Assembly: GCF_030547075.1 (NCBI RefSeq)
Contig: NZ_JAUOQH010000005.1
Location: forward strand, 62,001 to 126,000
DNA from: Alteromonas sp. 1_MG-2023
GTDB lineage: Bacteria; Pseudomonadota; Gammaproteobacteria; Enterobacterales; Alteromonadaceae
DNA length: 64,000 nt
Direction: 5' to 3'
A program made the translations under genes and the position numbers. This document shows, one piece after another, positions 1-8,987 of the stretch. Below the pieces are notes generated by a model. The model was given only the letters and a program-made list of their open reading frames with translations. It did no database searches and was not told the DNA's origin. The first letter of the stretch is position 1, and each line of letters opens with the position of its first letter.

Positions 1-1401
1 TTGCATGCCAGGTAAGGTTTGCGAGATGGTTTCAACCTGCATGCCGTCATAACCGTAACTTCCTAACACCAATAACACCAAAGCACCTGCAAAACCGCCT
101 CCGGTTTTCTGTACAAAAGAACCAGCTGAATACACAAGCCCTGTTGCCCTTCTTCCTGTACGCCATTCATTGTAGTCTGCAGAATCTCCCAACATGGAAA
201 AGAACAGCGTTGGCATAATAGCGGCGAAGAATTCAGCACCACAACCGAGTACGAATATGCCAGTCACAGAGCCTTGGGGCACAAAATAAATAGCACAAGT
301 GAGCGCACTGCTTGCTAATAGCGAAGTGATAAACAGCATTTTTCTGCCTAAAAGTCGCGATAAGGATGAAGTAGATAGAGCGCCTAATATAGACACCACC
401 AATAGAGCAATAAAGTAATAACCTGTGAGTAGTTCATCGCCAATATAGTATTTAAAATAGTAAGCAATAACGCCATATTTGATACCGTTAAACATCATCG
501 TAAGAAAACCCATTCCAAGCAAAATTACCCAAGGTTTGTTGGTCAGTAAATCGATAATGTCTTGTTGGGAGCGGCTATTTTGAGATTCTGGTCTGTTTAC
601 TAAGCGTTTTATAAAAATTGATGTAACGGCAATAATAACAATAAATATGATGCCGCTTAGCCAATTTCGGTAATAGAAAAAGGCTGTAATGGCCGACAGT
701 GGGAAAAGAATTAACGGCAACTGAAAAGACAGATCTTTAAGCTCTTGTCGTAAACATGCGCCATCGTTTTGCACTACCGGAACCCTTTCTTTAGTTGTGG
801 CTACTGTAATGAACATCAATGCCATTAAGAGGGTAGCAAAAAGGTACATGGCATATTGATAGCCTTTTGCGGTATCGCCTCCACCAAAAAATGCTACCAA
901 CATGGGCAAGCAACCCATAACTAATAAGCCGCCCATGAAGGCGCCAGCGAAACGAAAGCCTGATAAACTGGTTCGTTCCCTATCATCGCTAGTCATCACA
1001 CCCATTAATGCTGAGTAAGGTACGTTATTAACAGTGTAAGCTAATGTAAGGCCTAAATAAGTAAGGTAGGCATAGATAAGTTTATATGTATAAGAAAAAT
1101 CAGGGGTGGTGAAACACAGCACCATAAATAAGCCAAGAAAGGGTGTAGAGCCTAAAATCCAAGGTCTAAACTTCCCCAATTTAGTCTGGGTTCTATCTGC
1201 AATCATGCCCATTATGATGTCAGTGACACCATCGCTTAGACGTACGACCAAAAAAAGGATTGCGGCTGCAGCAGCTGTTAAACCAAAGGTATCTGTGTAG
1301 AACACCGCCAGATATGCAAGGGCACCACGCCACACAAGATTAGCCGCCGCATCGCCTAGTCCGTATCCTATTTTTTCCCTTACACTTAACGAATGATCCA
1401 C
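1..1401 (-). CDS. GPH-family sugar:cation symporter (MFS, MelB/YicJ-like), 3' end beyond window
   Basis: The frame is open from a GTG at 1401 to the window edge, giving 467 residues without a stop. Family members are usually 450-480 residues, so little should be missing. The N-terminus (EKIGYGLGDAAANLVWRG) is the hallmark GPH start, followed by VRLSDGVTDIIMGMIADRT and KFRPWIL; about twelve hydrophobic segments follow. A GGGAA Shine-Dalgarno sits a few bases before the GTG. Family knowledge: Na+ or H+ symport of mono-, di- or aryl-glycosides across the inner membrane. It starts 19 bp after the GH1 gene on the same strand, so the two probably form one operon that imports and then cleaves a beta-glucoside. 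The exact substrate is not visible. Confidence 0.88.
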   Translation of the reverse strand, partial: MDHSLSVREKIGYGLGDAAANLVWRGALAYLAVFYTDTFGLTAAAAAILFLVVRLSDGVTDIIMGMIADRTQTKLGKFRPWILGSTPFLGLFMVLCFTTPDFSYTYKLIYAYLTYLGLTLAYTVNNVPYSALMGVMTSDDRERTSLSGFRFAGAFMGGLLVMGCLPMLVAFFGGGDTAKGYQYAMYLFATLLMALMFITVATTKERVPVVQNDGACLRQELKDLSFQLPLILFPLSAITAFFYYRNWLSGIIFIVIIAVTSIFIKRLVNRPESQNSRSQQDIIDLLTNKPWVILLGMGFLTMMFNGIKYGVIAYYFKYYIGDELLTGYYFIALLVVSILGALSTSSLSRLLGRKMLFITSLLASSALTCAIYFVPQGSVTGIFVLGCGAEFFAAIMPTLFFSMLGDSADYNEWRTGRRATGLVYSAGSFVQKTGGGFAGALVLLVLGSYGYDGMQVETISQTLPGMQ

Positions 1402-1420
1402 AACAAATTCCCTTTTCTAG

Positions 1421-2764
1421 TTATTGTTCGCGACTAGCTAACAAACGTTGATAAGCCTTTGCGCTATTTTTCAGTGTGCGTTCCTGGGTATCAAAATCGA
1501 CATAAACAAGGCCGAATCGTTTTTCGTAACCTTCCGCCCATTCGAAGTTATCCATTAGGCTCCATGCGAAGTAACCACTCACTTCTACGCCTTCTTTCAT
1601 CGCCTGGTGAACAGCGTTAAGGTGGCCTGTGTAGTAGTCTATTCTGTCCTCATCATCTACGATACCATCTTCAAGTACATCTGCCATGGCGGCGCCGTTT
1701 TCAGTTATATAAACCGGAGGAAGCTTATAACGTTCATGCAAAGACACCAGTAGTTCATGCAAAGCTTCAGGGTAAATTTCCCAGCCGATGTCTGTCAGTG
1801 GTGCTTGATGAGCATGCTCGTAAAATAAATCATCAGCATTGCGCGGGGCTGAGTAATGAAGACGAGTATAGAAATTAATGCCCAGAAAATCTAAAGGCTG
1901 GCAGATAATTTCCATATCACCTGATTCAATCGGGGGCTTGTCATTATCTGGTAATGCGTCAATAACGTATGGATAACTGCCTTCCATCACGGGCTGCATG
2001 TACCACTGATTAATGTATTGATCGGCCATTTCAGTAGCAAGTAAATCGGCTTCTGAATCTGATGCGCTGTAGCATGGCGTAAAATTAAGTACGATACCGC
2101 TTAATGCATGAGGCGCATTTTTACGTAATACCTGCATACCTAATCCATGGGCAAGCAAAATATGATGGGCTGCGGCTCGGCCAGATTTTCTTCCATTTCG
2201 GCCAGGCGCATGTACGCCAATTTCGTAACCTAAGTAAGCAGAGCAAAATGGTTCATTAAAAGTGGCGTAAGAAAAAACTCTTTCGCCAAGGGCCGCAGTA
2301 ACTTTATTTGCATAGTTGGCAAAATCATATGCGGTTTGTCGATAAAGCCAGCCTCCCTTTGCCTCTAAATATTGTGGTAAATCCCAATGATAAAGAGTAA
2401 CAAAAGGTTTGATATTGGCTTCATTAAGCACATCAAGTAATTGGATATAAAATGAAAGGCCTTTTTCATTTAACTTGCCATCTTCATTCATAACCCGTGG
2501 CCAAGAAATCGAAAAACGGTACGCATCTATGCCAAGCTTTTTGAGTAATTCAACATCTTCTCGCCACCTAAGAATATGTTCGCAAGCCACTGCCCCATCA
2601 GAATTATCCGCGACAGCCCCTGGTGTGCGACAAAAAACATCCCAGATACTTTCCAGACGATTTTCAGCATCACCTTCAATTTGAAAAGATGACGTGGCTG
2701 TTCCAAATGTAAATTTTTTATCCAGCATTGGGCTGTTATCGGGTAGCTTGATGTCTTTCATCAT
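1421..2764 (-). CDS. GH1 beta-glucosidase
   Basis: A 447-residue glycoside hydrolase family 1 enzyme of full length. The acid/base glutamate is E171 in TFNEP and the nucleophile is E355 in YITENG; the YRFSISWPR and FAWSLMDNFEW motifs typical of GH1 are also present. There is no signal peptide, so it should act in the cytoplasm, releasing glucose from cellobiose, other beta-diglucosides or aryl-beta-glucosides. It is first in an operon with the sugar symporter downstream. A perfect 14-bp LacI-type palindrome lies 143 bp upstream of its start, which suggests repression lifted by the substrate. Two adjacent ATG codons occur at the start; the first is used here. Confidence 0.93.
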   Translation of the reverse strand: MMKDIKLPDNSPMLDKKFTFGTATSSFQIEGDAENRLESIWDVFCRTPGAVADNSDGAVACEHILRWREDVELLKKLGIDAYRFSISWPRVMNEDGKLNEKGLSFYIQLLDVLNEANIKPFVTLYHWDLPQYLEAKGGWLYRQTAYDFANYANKVTAALGERVFSYATFNEPFCSAYLGYEIGVHAPGRNGRKSGRAAAHHILLAHGLGMQVLRKNAPHALSGIVLNFTPCYSASDSEADLLATEMADQYINQWYMQPVMEGSYPYVIDALPDNDKPPIESGDMEIICQPLDFLGINFYTRLHYSAPRNADDLFYEHAHQAPLTDIGWEIYPEALHELLVSLHERYKLPPVYITENGAAMADVLEDGIVDDEDRIDYYTGHLNAVHQAMKEGVEVSGYFAWSLMDNFEWAEGYEKRFGLVYVDFDTQERTLKNSAKAYQRLLASREQ

Positions 2765-2906
2765 TTCATAAAATCCTATTTAAACTCTGGCCTTTTGCAA
2801 ATTTTGGCCTATTTCAATTCTAGATAATCTAGTGTGGTGAATGCGTAACTGATAAACGCGCTGGAAAGCTTCACCGTTTTGTTTATAACATGACTTTCAC
2901 AAATTG

Positions 2907-2920
2907 AGAAAGCGCTTTCT
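2907..2920. promoter_or_regulatory. LacI-type operator, copy 1
   Basis: Perfect 14-bp palindrome AGAAAGCGCTTTCT in the divergent region between the GH1/symporter operon and the TonB receptor. The central CG flanked by symmetric arms is typical of LacI/GalR-family operators. It is the copy nearest to the GH1 gene. Confidence 0.65.
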
Positions 2921-3134
2921 TTGTAAATTTGTTATCTTTTCTCTTTACGTAATAAATTTTCAATTAACATTATAGAGTTATTTGTTTTTCCTTAATTTAT
3001 CGTTATTTTATTTAATATGCTGTTTTTAAAAGGTTTAATATTAAATTTGTAAAGTTTTCGCTTTGCTTGCATTTGAGTGGTGTGAAGTTGATGTGAAAAA
3101 AATGTTGATCTTTAGTTTGATATCACTTAGTTTT

Positions 3135-3150
3135 GAGAAAGCGCTTTCTC
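3135..3150. promoter_or_regulatory. LacI-type operator, copy 2
   Basis: Perfect 16-bp palindrome GAGAAAGCGCTTTCTC, an extended version of copy 1, 84 bp upstream of the TonB receptor start. Its centre is 41 bp from the centre of copy 3, about four helical turns, so two dimers could bind on the same face. Confidence 0.7.
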
Positions 3151-3176
3151 CTGTGGGTGTTTTGTTCGAATACCTG

Positions 3177-3190
3177 AGAAAGCCCTTTCT
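3177..3190. promoter_or_regulatory. LacI-type operator, copy 3 (imperfect)
   Basis: AGAAAGCCCTTTCT, the same 14-mer with one central substitution (GCCC instead of GCGC), 43 bp before the TonB receptor start. The rest of the 2765-3233 spacer is AT-rich and holds no gene I can support. Confidence 0.55.
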
Positions 3191-3233
3191 TGGGGAGCGC
3201 TCATCAATCAGCACAACATAAGAGAGAAAGACA

Positions 3234-6200
3234 GTGACACATAAAAACCTTAGCAAATCTAAAATCGCTACTAGTCTGTCTTTGGTATTGGGAACAAGCC
3301 TAATGTTCTCAGTACAAGCACAGGAAGCGAGTGAAAATGACAATATTGAAGTCATTCAAGTATCAGGAATTCGAAGTAGTGTTCAGGAATCAATGGGCAT
3401 TAAACGAGATTCAGCGGGTGTTGTTGATGCTATTTCCGCTGAAGATATTGGTAAATTTCCTGATACAAACTTGGCAGAATCTCTTCAACGTATTACCGGT
3501 ATTTCAATAAGCCGAAACAACGGTGAAGGTAGTCAAATTACGGCGCGTGGTTTTGGCCCCGATTTCAATATGGTCACACTAAACGGTAGAACCATGCCGG
3601 GTGCTGCATTGCCAGATGCGGGAAGTGTGGCCAATTCACGTGCGTTTAATTTTTCAGATTTGGCTTCAGAGAGCGTGCGCGCTGTTGAAGTTTATAAAAC
3701 AGGCCGTGCAAGTATTGCCACTGGTGGTATTGGTGCGTCGGTAAATATACGCACCGCGAGACCTTTCGATGCGTCAGAAACTGGCATCATGGCAAGTATC
3801 GGTGCAAAAGCATTACACGACACCACAAATCGTGTGGGTGATGACGTTACCCCTGAACTATCTGGCTTTATTAACTATCTAGATGATGATAGAAAATTTG
3901 GCGTAACCTTTACGGGTTCTTATCAACAACGAGACAGTGCGGCGCAAGGGGCATTTGTCAATCAATGGCGAGTAAACCCTTTCGACGGTACCGTTCCCCA
4001 ATCTCCCGATCCAGCAAATCCAGACAGTGGTGATCCTGTTGTATTAAATAATGCACCTGCCATGGGACAATTATTCGGTATTCCTTCAGATTTACGCTAC
4101 TACATGGCTGATAGAGAACGTGAGCGCACCAATGCTCAACTTACGTTTCAATATGCGCCTAGCGATAATCTAGTCGCAACACTCGATTACACCTATTCAA
4201 AGCAAGACTTATACGAAGCACGGGCTGAACAGTCTATTTGGATGGACGATCGTTACTTCACCGAATTAACCTTCGATGACAATACGGTAAAAACACCGGT
4301 TCTTATTACGCAAGAACGCAGAGATTTGTTACCTCGAGATTTAGGTTTAGCGCTGCAAGAGCTTAATCAGGTAAATGAAAATAAGTCACTTGGTTTTAAT
4401 ATTAAGTACTTCGCCACTGATGATTTAACGCTACATTTTGATTTACATAACTCTACTGCAGAAGGTAGACCAGACTCGCCTTACGGAACATGGACAAACC
4501 TTGGGCTTGGGGCGAATGTAGCTCGAGGCCAAGGCGTTGATTTTACCGGTGACTTCCCAATCATGTTTTTAGATTTTGATGACGAATCACGGACTAATTT
4601 GAACGGTAATGGCGTACTTGATCAAGATGATGTAGGCACCTCGATTCTTGATATGAACTTTGCATCGCAAGAAACCGAGATTACTCAAGCTCGTATAGAT
4701 GGTAGCTATGCGATGGATACCGGAAGCATTAATTTCGGTATTGAATCACGGGCGATGGAAAGCACTTCACTACAATCATTAACGCGCCATACCATGGGGA
4801 ACTGGGGTATTGAAAACCCAGGTGAGTTACCCGCAGGCTCGCTAACACCGCTTGATTTAGCCAGTGAGTTCAGTGATTTTGATACCACGGGTATGTTCTC
4901 TCAGGGCTACACAGGAAGTGTTGCTGAAATAGGTGCTTTCGCCGCTGAAACCTATGGCTTCGATTTACTGGCAAATAACCCTTATGCCACCAACCGTACC
5001 ATTGAAGAAGATATCATTTCAGTTTATTTCGAGTTTGATTTATCTGGCGAACTCAATGGAATGGAATACAACTTATTAACCGGTATTCGATACGAAAATA
5101 CCGATGTGACCTCTATTGCTAACATCAGTTTGCCAAGTGGGATTGCATGGGAAGGTAATAACGACTTTAACGTTCGATTCGGTAGTGATATGGAAGATGT
5201 AGAAGTGGATTCAAGTTACGATCACTTCCTTCCCGCATTAGATTTCGACATTGAAGTGATGGAGAACGTAATTGCACGTTTCTCGTATAGCAAAACCATT
5301 GCTAGACCTACTTATAATAACTTAAGTGCAGCTTCTACCGTATCAACGCCAAGTAGCCCCACACTGCTAAGTGACAGCACAACCGCAACAGCAAGTTCAG
5401 GGAATCCTGCTCTTATCCCTCTTGAATCGGATAACGTAGACGTTTCTCTTGAGTACTACTTTGACGAAACCAGTTATGTATCGGTGGGTTTTTACGACAA
5501 ACGAGTTAAAAACTTTATTGGTAACGAACAGGTTGAAGAGAACGTATTTGGACTGACTGATGTTACGGCAGGCCCACGTGCCCAAGCGGCGATGGACGAA
5601 CTTGAAGCGCGCGGTATTCCTATCAGCGATACCTCGCTATTTAACATGGTGGCGGCAATGGAGAATGGCGTCGATTATGATTCTATGACCGATGAGCAGT
5701 TTGAAGCGGCTTACGACATTATTCCTAATAGCGACGATCCTTTGATGACCTTCATCAACTCGAAGCCTGTGAATAATAAAAACGCCAATATTTATGGCTT
5801 TGAGCTTGCTGCACAGCACTTCTTCGGCGATACCGGTTTTGGTATTCAAGCCAACTATACAACAGTAACCGGTGATATCGGTTTTGATAACAATGCTAGC
5901 CCAAGCATCACTCAGTTTGCCCTTGTAGGCTTAAGTGATACTGCCAACCTTATATTTATGTATGAGATGGATGCCCTTCAGGCTCGTATTGCTTATAACT
6001 GGCGCGATAAGTTCTTAGACACCACGTCTCAATATGTGAATGAACCTGGTTACACCGAAGCATACTCACAAATCGATTTTAGTATGTCGTATGAAGTGAC
6101 AGAGGCGTTAACCGTATCTTTTGAAGGTATTAATATTACTGATGAAAATATTCGTCGACACGGCAGAACTAGCGCAATGCTGTGGAAACTCGATGAATTA

Positions 6201-6239
6201 GGCGCACGCTATGCACTAGGTGCCCGCTACACATTTTAA
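3234..6239 (+). CDS. TonB-dependent receptor (proteobacterial carbohydrate type)
   Basis: A 1001-residue outer-membrane receptor. A signal peptide ends near residue 29 (FSVQAQ), a TonB-box-like EVIQVSG follows at about 39-45, then the plug (AEDIGKFPDTNLAESLQRI, ITARGFGPDFNMVTLNGR) and a long beta-barrel ending in the aromatic C-terminus ARYTF. This is the large receptor type that often sits with glycoside hydrolases in Alteromonadales and Xanthomonadales. The start is GTG after a GAGAGAAAG ribosome site. Two LacI-type operators lie just upstream, shared with the divergent GH1/symporter operon, so I infer it brings the same glucoside across the outer membrane. A terminator follows. Confidence 0.92.
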   Translation: MTHKNLSKSKIATSLSLVLGTSLMFSVQAQEASENDNIEVIQVSGIRSSVQESMGIKRDSAGVVDAISAEDIGKFPDTNLAESLQRITGISISRNNGEGSQITARGFGPDFNMVTLNGRTMPGAALPDAGSVANSRAFNFSDLASESVRAVEVYKTGRASIATGGIGASVNIRTARPFDASETGIMASIGAKALHDTTNRVGDDVTPELSGFINYLDDDRKFGVTFTGSYQQRDSAAQGAFVNQWRVNPFDGTVPQSPDPANPDSGDPVVLNNAPAMGQLFGIPSDLRYYMADRERERTNAQLTFQYAPSDNLVATLDYTYSKQDLYEARAEQSIWMDDRYFTELTFDDNTVKTPVLITQERRDLLPRDLGLALQELNQVNENKSLGFNIKYFATDDLTLHFDLHNSTAEGRPDSPYGTWTNLGLGANVARGQGVDFTGDFPIMFLDFDDESRTNLNGNGVLDQDDVGTSILDMNFASQETEITQARIDGSYAMDTGSINFGIESRAMESTSLQSLTRHTMGNWGIENPGELPAGSLTPLDLASEFSDFDTTGMFSQGYTGSVAEIGAFAAETYGFDLLANNPYATNRTIEEDIISVYFEFDLSGELNGMEYNLLTGIRYENTDVTSIANISLPSGIAWEGNNDFNVRFGSDMEDVEVDSSYDHFLPALDFDIEVMENVIARFSYSKTIARPTYNNLSAASTVSTPSSPTLLSDSTTATASSGNPALIPLESDNVDVSLEYYFDETSYVSVGFYDKRVKNFIGNEQVEENVFGLTDVTAGPRAQAAMDELEARGIPISDTSLFNMVAAMENGVDYDSMTDEQFEAAYDIIPNSDDPLMTFINSKPVNNKNANIYGFELAAQHFFGDTGFGIQANYTTVTGDIGFDNNASPSITQFALVGLSDTANLIFMYEMDALQARIAYNWRDKFLDTTSQYVNEPGYTEAYSQIDFSMSYEVTEALTVSFEGINITDENIRRHGRTSAMLWKLDELGARYALGARYTF

Positions 6240-6260
6240 CTTTTTTCCCGTTAGTGCTTT

Positions 6261-6302
6261 GCCTGTTAAGGTGTAATGCGTTACACCTTAATGGGCTTTT
6301 TT
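6261..6302 (+). terminator. Rho-independent terminator after TonB receptor
   Basis: TTAAGGTGTAA / TTACACCTTAA arms (11 bp) around a TGCG loop, with an outer GCC/GGC pairing, followed by six T. It separates the receptor from the halogenase-like gene, so the latter may need read-through or its own promoter. Confidence 0.8.
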
Positions 6303-6411
6303 GTATACAGTGCATAGTTAACGGCGGCAAAAGGCTAACGGTGGCAAAAAGCGTTTAACTCCCAACAAGCATTAAACTTATGGAAACTAAAATCTAGGAA
6401 TTGGAAAAAGC

Positions 6412-7908
6412 GTGTCTGATCTAACGATGAAAAGTAGCCCAGTAAAACATGTAGTGATTGCCGGTGGAGGAACTGCTGGCTGGATGGCCGCGGCCGCGTT
6501 ATCTAAATTACTGGGAAAGTCGCTATCCATTACCTTAGTTGAGTCTAAAGATATTGGTATAGTGGGTGTAGGCGAGGCGACAATCCCCCCTATTCGTACT
6601 TTTCATAAACTGCTCGGCATTGATGAAAAAACCTTTATGCGGGCGACAAAAGCGACCTTCAAATTAGGCATTGAATTTGAAAATTGGCGTGAGCAGGATC
6701 ACAGCTACATACACTCGTTTGGTGTAACGGGTAGAGAGTGCTGGGCGGGTGAGTTTCATCACTTTTGGCTGCGGGCAAAAGACTTCGGTTTCGGTGGTGA
6801 TTTCGGTGATTACTGTACTGAATTAAAAGCCGCGAAAGAGTGTAAGTTTGCCTACAGCGAACGTATGCCAATGAACTTCGCTTACCACTTCGATGCAGTG
6901 GCTTACGGTCGCTTTTTAAAAGAATTAGCCGTGAAAGCTGGAGTCAATCACATTGAAGGTGACATTCAAAAAGTAAGTAAATGCTCACATACTTCCAATA
7001 TAAAAAATATAGAGCTTTCAGATGGCACAGCTATAGATGGCGATTTATTTATTGATTGCACGGGTTTTAAAGGGGTATTGATAGAAAAGTCGCTTCATAC
7101 TGGCTATGAAAACTGGAGCCATTGGCTACCCTGCGATAGTGCATTAGCAGTCCAAACTGAATCAATAGGTGCGCCCATACCTTATACTAAAAGTGTGGCA
7201 CATTCTGCGGGCTGGCGATGGAAAATTCCCCTGCAAAATCGTGTGGGGAATGGCTTAGTATATTGCAGCAATTATATGAGCGATAGCGAAGCCAAAGAAA
7301 CACTATTAAACGCCATTGAAGGCGAAAAACTTACCGAACCAAGGACTATTCGATTCACGCCTGGTAAACGTCGATTGGGGTGGAATAAAAATTGTGTAGC
7401 ACTAGGCCTAGCCAGTGGTTTTATCGAGCCGTTGGAGTCCACCAGCATTCACTTGATCATGACGGGTATTATAAGGCTAATGCGCCTGTTTCCTTTTGAG
7501 GGGATAACGCAGTCGGCGGTGGATGAATACAACAATAAATACAACAGCGAAATGGCGGCCATTCTCGATTTCATTGTTATGCATTATAAAGTGACCAATC
7601 GTGAAGACAGCCCTTTTTGGGAACACTGCAATAGCATGGACATTCCACCCTCTCTCACCCACAAAATAAATTTATTTAAACAAACCGGAAGAGTGTTCTT
7701 AGATGACGGTGACATTTTCCGTGTCGATTCATGGACACAAGTAATGATGGGGCAAGGCTTAGTGCCACAGCAATATCACAAAGTAGCCGATGAAATGTCT
7801 GCTACCGAACTTGAACGCTTCTTAGCGGGTTTAAAGCAGCAGGTAGATAATCAAGTATCGGCGCTACCTTCACATCAAGACTTTCTTGAGAAGTATCTGA
7901 AATCATAA
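6412..7908 (+). CDS. Flavin-dependent tryptophan-halogenase-family protein
   Basis: A 498-residue protein with the FAD-binding GGGTAGW at 18-24, GVGEATIP near 52-59, the halogenase signature WRWKIP (W268, W270, I272, P273), a lysine at K84 in ATFK aligning with the catalytic Lys79 of PrnA, and a glutamate at E342 in EPLES aligning with PrnA Glu346. All hallmark residues are therefore present. Known family role: FADH2- and halide-dependent halogenation of aromatic compounds. Here it lies behind a sugar TonB receptor, an arrangement common in Alteromonadales and Caulobacterales whose purpose is not known. No flavin reductase is adjacent. The GTG start has an AGGAATTGGA upstream; an ATG at 6427 is the alternative. 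Confidence 0.88.
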   Translation: MSDLTMKSSPVKHVVIAGGGTAGWMAAAALSKLLGKSLSITLVESKDIGIVGVGEATIPPIRTFHKLLGIDEKTFMRATKATFKLGIEFENWREQDHSYIHSFGVTGRECWAGEFHHFWLRAKDFGFGGDFGDYCTELKAAKECKFAYSERMPMNFAYHFDAVAYGRFLKELAVKAGVNHIEGDIQKVSKCSHTSNIKNIELSDGTAIDGDLFIDCTGFKGVLIEKSLHTGYENWSHWLPCDSALAVQTESIGAPIPYTKSVAHSAGWRWKIPLQNRVGNGLVYCSNYMSDSEAKETLLNAIEGEKLTEPRTIRFTPGKRRLGWNKNCVALGLASGFIEPLESTSIHLIMTGIIRLMRLFPFEGITQSAVDEYNNKYNSEMAAILDFIVMHYKVTNREDSPFWEHCNSMDIPPSLTHKINLFKQTGRVFLDDGDIFRVDSWTQVMMGQGLVPQQYHKVADEMSATELERFLAGLKQQVDNQVSALPSHQDFLEKYLKS

Positions 7909-7949
7909 AACCACCTTTCATCATAAATCGACGTTTGATTATTTCGTTT

Positions 7950-7995
7950 CACGATAAACTCATTCAACGATAAGACCAATTATCAATTTATCGTG
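7950..7995. repeat. Inverted repeat after halogenase-like gene
   Basis: CACGATAAA at 7950-7958 is matched by TTTATCGTG at 7987-7995. It follows the halogenase-like gene but lacks a T-tract, so I do not call it a terminator. Confidence 0.4.
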
Positions 7996-8158
7996 AGTTG
8001 TTATTCTATACTCGACATTAAGCACTAATTAATCATTAACTAGGCGCTAATAGGCCTTAAATAACTGATAGGGGTTGGTAGTGACACTGACCACCAGTGC
8101 TTGCATGATTTGCACCCTAGCGTGGTGCAGAATTATCTTTGAATAGGAAAATAGACAA

Positions 8159-8452
8159 ATGAAAGCTTACTCAGTATTGGATGTAACCGTTAAAGATGAA
8201 ACTTGGGTTCCTGCGTATATGGAAAGCGTGGGTGACATAGTGTCGAAACACGGCGGGGTATATTTAGCCAATGGCACCAACTACGAATTTGTTGAAGGTA
8301 GCGGCAGTCAGGAAGCAGCGCGAGTTATTATTGAGTGGCCATCTGTAGATGCAGGTAAAGCCTTCATGTCAGATCCTGATTACCTTCCCCACTTAAAAGG
8401 GCGTCAAGCAGGTACTATCAGTAATCACTTTTTGATAGAAGGCAAAGCCTGA
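8159..8452 (+). CDS. DUF1330 family protein
   Basis: A 97-residue protein of the DUF1330 (dimeric alpha-beta barrel) family. Family features are the early MKAYSVLDV strand, GGVYLANG, the IIEWPSVDAGKAFMSDPDY segment and a C-terminal ISNHFLIEG strand. No signal peptide or membrane segment, so it is cytoplasmic. An AGGA lies about 9 bases before the ATG. The family has no firmly established reaction; the fold is shared with monooxygenases and EthD-like proteins. It stands alone, 250 bp after the halogenase-like gene; whether it belongs to that locus is unclear. Confidence 0.82.
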   Translation: MKAYSVLDVTVKDETWVPAYMESVGDIVSKHGGVYLANGTNYEFVEGSGSQEAARVIIEWPSVDAGKAFMSDPDYLPHLKGRQAGTISNHFLIEGKA

Positions 8453-8480
8453 TATTGAATTAGTGCTGCATAAACATTGT

Positions 8481-8519
8481 GGGCGAAGTGTGTAATGGAT
8501 TTTCTACTTAAGTTCGCCC
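8481..8519. repeat. Inverted repeat between convergent genes
   Basis: GGGCGAA (8481-8487) and TTCGCCC (8513-8519) flank a 25-nt loop in the 91-bp space between the convergent DUF1330 and SRPBCC genes. It may help to stop transcription from either side, but no T-run is present. Confidence 0.35.
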
Positions 8520-8543
8520 TAGTGCACATACCTTCGTTATCAA

Positions 8544-8987
8544 TTAGCTAGGCATATTCCCAATCTGCTTTAAAATACTGCCGAAAGCTTTTCCGCCATT
8601 CTTTTGAATTTGTTTATCAAAATATAAACTACCCAATATAAAAACGGTGATGTGGCCTACCGAGCGCCATGTTGCATGGGTTTTTCCATCAACTTCTTTT
8701 AAAGTAATTTCACCGAGCTGGTGGTCGTATGGAAGTGGCTTCGATTTCACCACTTTATAACCGAGCTTATAGGGAGGATCGTAAGCAACTATTTCTTCAT
8801 GCAAGTTGGCTCCACCCGCAATAATCTCTCGCACTGCACCCAGACCATTCTTTTCCAGCTTACCTTCTACAATTAGGTTTGATTCATCCACACCTTTAAA
8901 TTGCGAATAGTTCACATGGTCACTTAGCTTGGCAAAAACAAAATCTATCGGTTTGTCGATAATGCGCTCTACACTGATTGAAAACAT
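8544..8987 (-). CDS. SRPBCC (START-like) family protein
   Basis: A 147-residue protein starting MFSISVERIIDKPIDFVFAKLSDH, which is the classic first strand and helix of SRPBCC/polyketide-cyclase-like proteins. The middle GAVREIIAGGANLHEEIVAYDPPYKLGYKV and the late strands with a long C-terminal helix fit the helix-grip fold that binds hydrophobic ligands. No signal peptide. It is convergent with the DUF1330 gene and is followed upstream by about 450 bp without a protein gene. Ligand and role are not visible from the sequence. Confidence 0.75.
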   Translation of the reverse strand: MFSISVERIIDKPIDFVFAKLSDHVNYSQFKGVDESNLIVEGKLEKNGLGAVREIIAGGANLHEEIVAYDPPYKLGYKVVKSKPLPYDHQLGEITLKEVDGKTHATWRSVGHITVFILGSLYFDKQIQKNGGKAFGSILKQIGNMPS

